Made by a program: the position numbers and the translations under genes. A DNA stretch of 11,401 nucleotides from Cephalothrix spiralis (taxonomy: Eukaryota > Nemertea > Palaeonemertea > Archinemertea > Cephalotrichidae). The notes under the pieces were generated by a model that saw only the letters and a list, made by a program, of their open reading frames with translations, had not been told where the DNA came from and did no database searches. The first letter of the stretch is position 1. Each line of letters starts with the position of its first letter. The DNA is taken from contig JAUCNG010374928.1 of NCBI GenBank assembly GCA_032353305.1, positions 1-11,401 on the forward strand. The letters are read 5' to 3'. Shown here piece by piece: positions 6,959 to 11,401 of this stretch.

Positions 6959-7284
6959 CACCCGGTGGTAAAGTGGTCAAATCGCTCGGACAGCAATCCA
7001 GGGGTCATTGGATCGATACTCAGTCTCGACACCACTTTCCATCTGGTGGAACCTTAAGCAAGTTCCTCAGTGCATAACTTCCTGGGTGGCTCGGTCATGT
7101 TAAATACGTAGAGTGGGACATTTTCCCATACTTCATCCTTTGGGGAAAAAATCCCACCGCTAATCGGTATATAGAAATAGATTAAAGTAAGGGTTAGGTC
7201 TACAGGCCTAAGGGTAAATGCTCAGCAAGCGGACCATTGTGTCTATTTGAGCCAGTCATCTGACGCCCTATATAGAAAAAGAAG
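6959..7284 (+). mobile_element. tRNA-derived SINE, full length (copy 5)
   Basis: The A box region TGGTAAAGTGGTCAAA (6966-6981) and a mutated B box GGATCGATACT (7010-7020) open the copy. The body is complete: ACCACTTTCCATCTGGTGG, AAGCAAGTTCCTCA, GGGTGGCTCGGTCATG, AATACGTAGAGTGGGA, GATTAAAGTAAGGG, GGCCTAAGGGTAAATGCTC, AAGCGGACCATTGTGTC, GAGCCAGTCATCTGACGCCC and the TATATAGAAAAAGAAG tail. Between 7113 and 7157 it holds a hairpin (GTGGGA...TCCCAC) larger than in the other copies. It is the best copy for defining the family's full length. Confidence 0.88.
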
Positions 7285-7342
7285 AGGTGTCTATTCGAGA
7301 AGTCATCTGACGCCCTATATATAGAAGAATAGAAGGAGGAGG
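7285..7342 (+). repeat. Second SINE tail fused behind copy 5
   Basis: GTGTCTATTCGAGAAGTCA, then TCTGACGCCCTATATATAG and an AGAAGAATAGAAGG end, repeat the last 60 or so bases of copy 5 with several differences. The level of difference suggests an older insertion or a tail-to-tail recombination rather than a very recent duplication. Confidence 0.8.
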
Positions 7343-7680
7343 ATGGCGAAACGATATTCATGCAATAGCGATCGTATCATGTACTCATATAATCAATTAC
7401 AGAGGAAGTATCAAATTTGTTCCACTTTGGAAATTATCCCCTAATCGTATTGTAACAATTCCGCTGTATCAATTGCAAACATCCCTAGTGATTCAAGTTC
7501 AATCACATCAGTCTAATTTGATTCTCAATCAAAATGACATTGATAACTTGAGATACAGTTAGAACAGCAGTATATAGATCTATTTCTATCCACTAAAATT
7601 TAGAGCACTTTAACTGTTATTCATAGGCCAAGAGGCTTGTTCTTAGCAGTTAAATAGGAAAACCATAATTTGTCTGGGGT
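7343..7680. other. Unassigned AT-rich spacer
   Basis: No gene or repeat was recognised between the SINE cluster and the two-copy repeat in front of the minisatellite. Confidence 0.4.
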
Positions 7681-7806
7681 GCAATTTTCTCTGTTGAAAG
7701 AAACAGCTAGGGCTCTAAATGAGTTATATAAACACAATTTTCCGTGTTGAATTAGATAGAAATATTAATTTTGTAGGATTAATATATCTAGCTAGGGCTC
7801 TGTTTG
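7681..7806 (+). repeat. Two-copy tandem repeat preceding the minisatellite
   Basis: CAATTTTCTCTGTTGAA (7682-7698) recurs as CAATTTTCCGTGTTGAA (7735-7751), and each is followed at some distance by AGCTAGGGCTCT (7705-7716 and 7790-7801). The second copy has an AT-rich insertion between the two blocks. It leads directly into the 60-bp array and may mark its original edge. Confidence 0.65.
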
Positions 7807-7809
7807 CTT

Positions 7810-9060
7810 CGACTCGGTTCTATTCTAAATCATGAAGAATTCTCTATACAGGCATACATTATGTACTCTAATTCCTATACCTTGGTTTTGTTCTTAACTA
7901 TGAGAATTTATCTAAACATAATCCAACCCTCCTACTTGGTTCTAAAATCTGAAGAAATTCTAACCCCTCGTTTTACCTCAGTTCTTTTCTAAATCATGAA
8001 AGAATGTTGTAAACATAGTCGAAACTCTCGCTTCTACAATGTCATGAAGATTTATTATCTAAACATATTATAACATCTCGCTTCATATCGGTTCTGTTCT
8101 AAATCATGAAATAATGATCTAAACATACTTTAACCTCTCGCTTCCCCTCGGTTCTGTTCTAAATAACTAACCTCTGTCTTCACCTTGGTTCTGTTCTAAA
8201 TTATGAACAAATTCTTCCCCCTTGGTTCTGTTCCAAAACATGTGTAATTAACTTAACATTCTATTACCTCTGTTTTCAACTTGGTTTTGTTTTAAATCAT
8301 GAAACAATTATCTAAACATACATAACCTCTCGATTCCCTATCGGTTCTGTTCTAAATAACTAACTTAACTTAACATTCTCATATAACCTCTGTCTTCATG
8401 CACCTTGGTTCTGTTCTAAATCATGAAATAATTATCTAAAGATACCTAAACCTCCCGCTTCTCCTTGGTTCTGTTCTTAACAATTAATAATTAAATTAAC
8501 ATTTTCATAACCTCTGTCTTCACCTTGTTTATGTTCTAAATCATGAAATAATTATCTAAACATACTTTAACCTCTCGTTTCCCCTCGGGCCTGTTCTAAA
8601 CCATGCATAATTAACTAAACATTCTTATAACCTCTGTCTTGACCTTGGTTCTGTTCTAAATCATGAAACAATTATCTAAACATACATAACCTCTCGCTTC
8701 CCCTCGGTTGTTTATCCATCTTCACTTTGGTTCTGTTCTAAATCATGAAATAATTTTCTAAACATGCAAAACCTCTCGCTTCCCCTCGGTTCTGTTCTAA
8801 ACCATGCATAATGTATACTCTTTATAATTAAACTTAACATTCTCATAACCTCTGACATCACCTTGGTTCTGTTCTAAATCATGAAATGATTATCTGTTCG
8901 AAACCGTGCATAGTTAACTAAACATTCTCATAACCTCTGCTGCATGGCTTTAACTTGCATGATTCTGTTCAAAATCATAAAATAAAACTCAAAATTAACT
9001 CAAACCTCTCGCATATCTTCTGTTCTAAAACACGAATCATTATCTAAAGACAATACATTT
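7810..9060 (+). repeat. 60-bp minisatellite with alternating A/B subtypes (120-bp higher-order unit)
   Basis: More than 20 copies of a unit with core CGGTTCTGTTCTAAA or TGGTTCTGTTCTAAA. Core starts at 8407, 8467, 8527, 8587 and 8647 are exactly 60 bp apart. Type A is preceded by CTGTCTTCACCTTGG and followed by TCATGAAATAATTATCTAAA. Type B is preceded by CTCTCGCTTCCCCTCGG and followed by CCATGCATAATTAACTAAA. They alternate A-B-A-B through the centre. Units at both flanks (7810-8090 and 8865-9060) are diverged and irregular in length, and truncated units occur near 8187-8224, 8706-8729 and 8897. One strand is strongly pyrimidine-rich in the CTCGCTTCCCCTC segment. TAA stops in the units argue against coding. 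Confidence 0.92.
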
Positions 9061-10699
9061 AAGAATTTTAATATTGTCAGGGTAAGAAATTTAGGGCAAC
9101 CCTCCCCTTTAAGTTTATGAGTTTTTGGCACATACCTTTGTATGACTTTCTAAGAAGTTTTATAATTGTAAAATTTTATGTGAACTACAAGTACTGTACA
9201 TGATGAATGATATGATATCTTTTATTTAAATATCATGACAAGAAAATTGTCACGAAATGGTAAAAAAGGGTAGGAAATGACTAGCATGGTTATAATCATG
9301 TATTTCCGTATATAAATAAGCCTTTTTATAGCCTTTTATTTGGTAACTTTATATAGTTCCAGAGGTAATGAATTGCATGACATTTTTTAAAATGATATGT
9401 TCACATGCGTTTACAATCTTTAAAGGGCATAACAAAACCAGCAAAAAGTGATGGAACTCGCGTATCTTCATATCTTCAATACATGTATATAAACTGTCCA
9501 TTTATAAAAAGTTCCAATACGTTTAGCCGGTTTGTTTTAAGCCATTTAAAGCTGCAGACTATTGGGACAATGTCGGCCTGGTTCCCTTCCCTTAATATGG
9601 CATCAAAAATATAGTTATTTGCTTTATCTTGGCAATTAGTACGTTTAAAGATGATGAAAGTATATCATGTATATATAGGACATAAAAAATTATAGCCAAG
9701 AGGGCATAACTCAACTCTTAGGGTAATTACAGTTGCTAATTAATCCGGAATCGATTGTTCTAATATTATTGTTAATATTTTACTGCAACTTTAAACGAGT
9801 TTTTACACCAATATTTTGAAACTTAATAAGATTCCGATATAGAAACTTTATATTATTTCTGCCAATTTTTGGCAGAATATAAATGAAATGCTTATTAAAT
9901 CATTATTATCCTTGTACGATCTTTATCCAATTAATATGCACCAATTTTAATCCATAATATTTACATGTATAATCCAGGTACAACTGATCCTATATGGTAA
10001 AACTTCACATGAAAATATGACAAAAATGACAATAATCCAAATTGATAAATTTTTACGAATAATATCCAGATGGAATAATGCTCTAGAAAAAACATATACC
10101 TGTTTTTGTAATCGATAAACTCAGTTATAGTCGAGATATTTCGAATTTCATGTAATCCAAAAACGTATAGTAAATCCCTAATCTGGAATTCTAATTCACT
10201 GTACAAATAAATTCATGTACATACATAGCAAATATATAATGCATTATGTATTGTCGTATGCAATTTTATAGCGATCTACTTGAGTGATTGTTGAGACTCA
10301 ACTAGGTCGAAACTTAACCCTTTCGTATCGAATGTTTAAAGAATTCGGAACATAACACGCGTTTATGCATGTGAATTATTATTCAATATTGATCAATAAA
10401 TGAATTGATAATTGACTATAGGTCAATTTATTTAGGTAATTTGACTAAATTTATTTGAGGATTTAAGGGCAAACAGCGTGAAAACTATTATAAATTAAAA
10501 TGAGAATATATGTTTATTAATACTCAATTGGTAAATGGAATAAGACATTAAGGCCTACAGCTTACATTTAATAAAACTATATATAATTTATTTTAATTGA
10601 CATGAAGTTAAAATAATTTAATTAGAGTTTTTAGTAATTAAGTTGAGTTTTTAATAATTTAATTGATTTATTTTTAAATTTTATTGATTTTATATAATA
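9061..10699. other. Long AT-rich stretch without a recognised gene
   Basis: No domain-bearing frame, tRNA-like box or transposon end was seen. A perfect hairpin, TTCTGCCA/TGGCAGAA with a 5-nt loop, lies at 9857-9877, and another (AATTGAC/GTCAATT) at 10410-10428. A minus-strand frame at 9961-10206 is of a length expected by chance in such AT-rich DNA. Around 10624-10660 GAGTTTTTA-type segments repeat. Probably intron of the PLEKHA-like gene. Confidence 0.5.
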
Positions 10700-11155
10700 G
10701 TTACGGTAATATAAGCTTTAATTTGATATGCCACAAGCTAAGTTAATTAATATTATGCGAAATACTTTGTGACGTCACAAAATGACGTCATGATGTAACA
10801 AAACGCGTACGACAACATAACAGAAATGTCTGTTTTTGGTATATTTTGTATTCAATTAATTTTACATTTCATTGAAGAGTAATCAAGACATGTTAGAGTG
10901 CGTCAGACCATACTGATAAAGCATTCGACCATTTTTAAATACTAGCTTGCGAATGGATATACTATATTAATTTTATACTTTCGGGGTGGGTCCTTTGTAA
11001 AAATGTCTGATTGTTTAAAAAACACGCGTCATATTTGAATATATTTAGGGTGGGTCATTTGGAAAAATGTCAGATGTTTCGCGTCAGATTATTGGGTGGG
11101 TCATTTGGAAAATGTTAGATTTTCGGTGACTGCGTCAGATTGTTGAGGGGTTGGG
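10700..11155 (-). repeat. Diverged interspersed repeat, copy R (inverted partner at 1272-1580)
   Basis: Read on the minus strand it carries the same blocks in the same order as copy L, ending with the AGCTTGTGGCATATCAAATT block (10714-10733). Its outer part (about 10982-11155) has at least three tandem units of 45-65 bp, each beginning GGGTGGGTC(A/C)TTTG, followed by AAAAATGTC(A/T)GAT and a GCGTCA motif on the plus strand. Copy L keeps about two such units. The double TGACGTCA is at 10770-10790. No open frame. Confidence 0.75.
10770..10790. promoter_or_regulatory. Paired CRE-like palindromes TGACGTCA (copy R)
   Basis: Two perfect TGACGTCA octamers start at 10770 and 10783, with the same 13-bp spacing as at 1493-1513. 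They are conserved between two otherwise diverged copies, consistent with a functional core of the repeat, though regulatory use is only inferred. Confidence 0.4.
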
Positions 11156-11253
11156 TGAAAAATAGAGCAAATTTCATTTTTGTGTTTGAGGCAGGTTGGG
11201 GTCTGCATCAATCTGACAATCTATTTTTTACTGTCTGAAAACCGGTCTTTATC

Positions 11254-11301
11254 CATCTCGAGTACCTCGTTATGATAATGCACGCATCATCTATACCTCG
11301 G
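11254..11301 (-). repeat. 48-bp repeat block, copy b (inverted partner at 5448-5495)
   Basis: It matches the reverse complement of 5448-5495 at 44 of 48 positions. The flanks on either side do not align clearly. It lies just outside repeat copy R, but no equivalent stands outside copy L, so it is probably a separate element. Confidence 0.85.
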
Positions 11302-11401
11302 CTTAATACGCTTGTATATCTGGGTATGTCTCCTGGTGGTCGATGTTCAAAATAGTTCTGAATAGCCCAAAATCAATTGTCCAGATTTATGAAAAATGAC
11401 G

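Noticed and set aside
9961-10206. Minus-strand frame of 81 aa, with AG and GT that could bound an 83-bp exon
   Set aside because: In DNA this AT-rich an open frame of this length is expected by chance, the GTATAT donor is weak, and the peptide resembles no PLEKHA segment.
1272-11155. Giant Maverick/Polinton-type transposon bounded by the inverted repeat pair
   Set aside because: No polymerase, integrase, ATPase or capsid-type frame inside, and the interior carries a cellular exon and ordinary nested repeats.

Overview
The window is eukaryotic genomic DNA. It is AT-rich, has no compact gene layout, and contains one spliced exon with GT/AG borders among many transposable-element remnants and tandem repeats. 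The one exon I can support encodes the N-terminal half of a pleckstrin-homology (PH) domain of the PLEKHA4/5/6/7 (PEPP) type on the minus strand. That fold, together with tRNA-headed SINEs and a pogo-type MITE, points to an animal. The repeat style suggests a marine invertebrate, but I cannot name the phylum from sequence alone.

Layout, left to right. 1-74: short palindromic tandem units. 821-1206: a foldback-like non-autonomous DNA transposon whose terminal inverted repeats are built from 16-bp tandem units, flanked by an 11-bp direct repeat. 1272-1580: one copy of a diverged repeat family whose second, inverted copy lies at 10700-11155. 1905-2040: a 3'-truncated SINE (minus). 3291-3442: the PH-domain exon (minus). 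3499-3785: a nearly full-length SINE (minus) ending about 56 bp before the exon's splice acceptor. 3945-4113: a pogo/Tigger-like MITE. 4590-4615: an isolated SINE/LINE tail. 4816-5075: a SINE (plus). 5448-5495: a 48-bp block with an inverted partner at 11254-11301. 6580-6646: a tRNA-like SINE head of another type (minus). 6724-7342: two fused SINEs (plus) with a duplicated tail. About 7681-7806: a two-copy repeat. About 7810-9060: a 60-bp minisatellite organised as alternating A/B subtypes (120-bp dimer). The rest is AT-rich sequence in which I see no gene.

The simplest reading is that most or all of the window is intronic sequence of one PLEKHA-like gene transcribed right to left. The next exon (rest of the PH domain) would lie left of position 1 and earlier exons right of 11401; I found neither inside. 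The repeats are insertions and local amplifications in those introns. I see no bacterial-type operon, CRISPR array, rRNA or intact tRNA gene, and no transposase-encoding frame. The items most worth following up are the foldback element, the tRNA-SINE family and its shared tail, the alternating-subtype minisatellite, and the two inverted repeat pairs.
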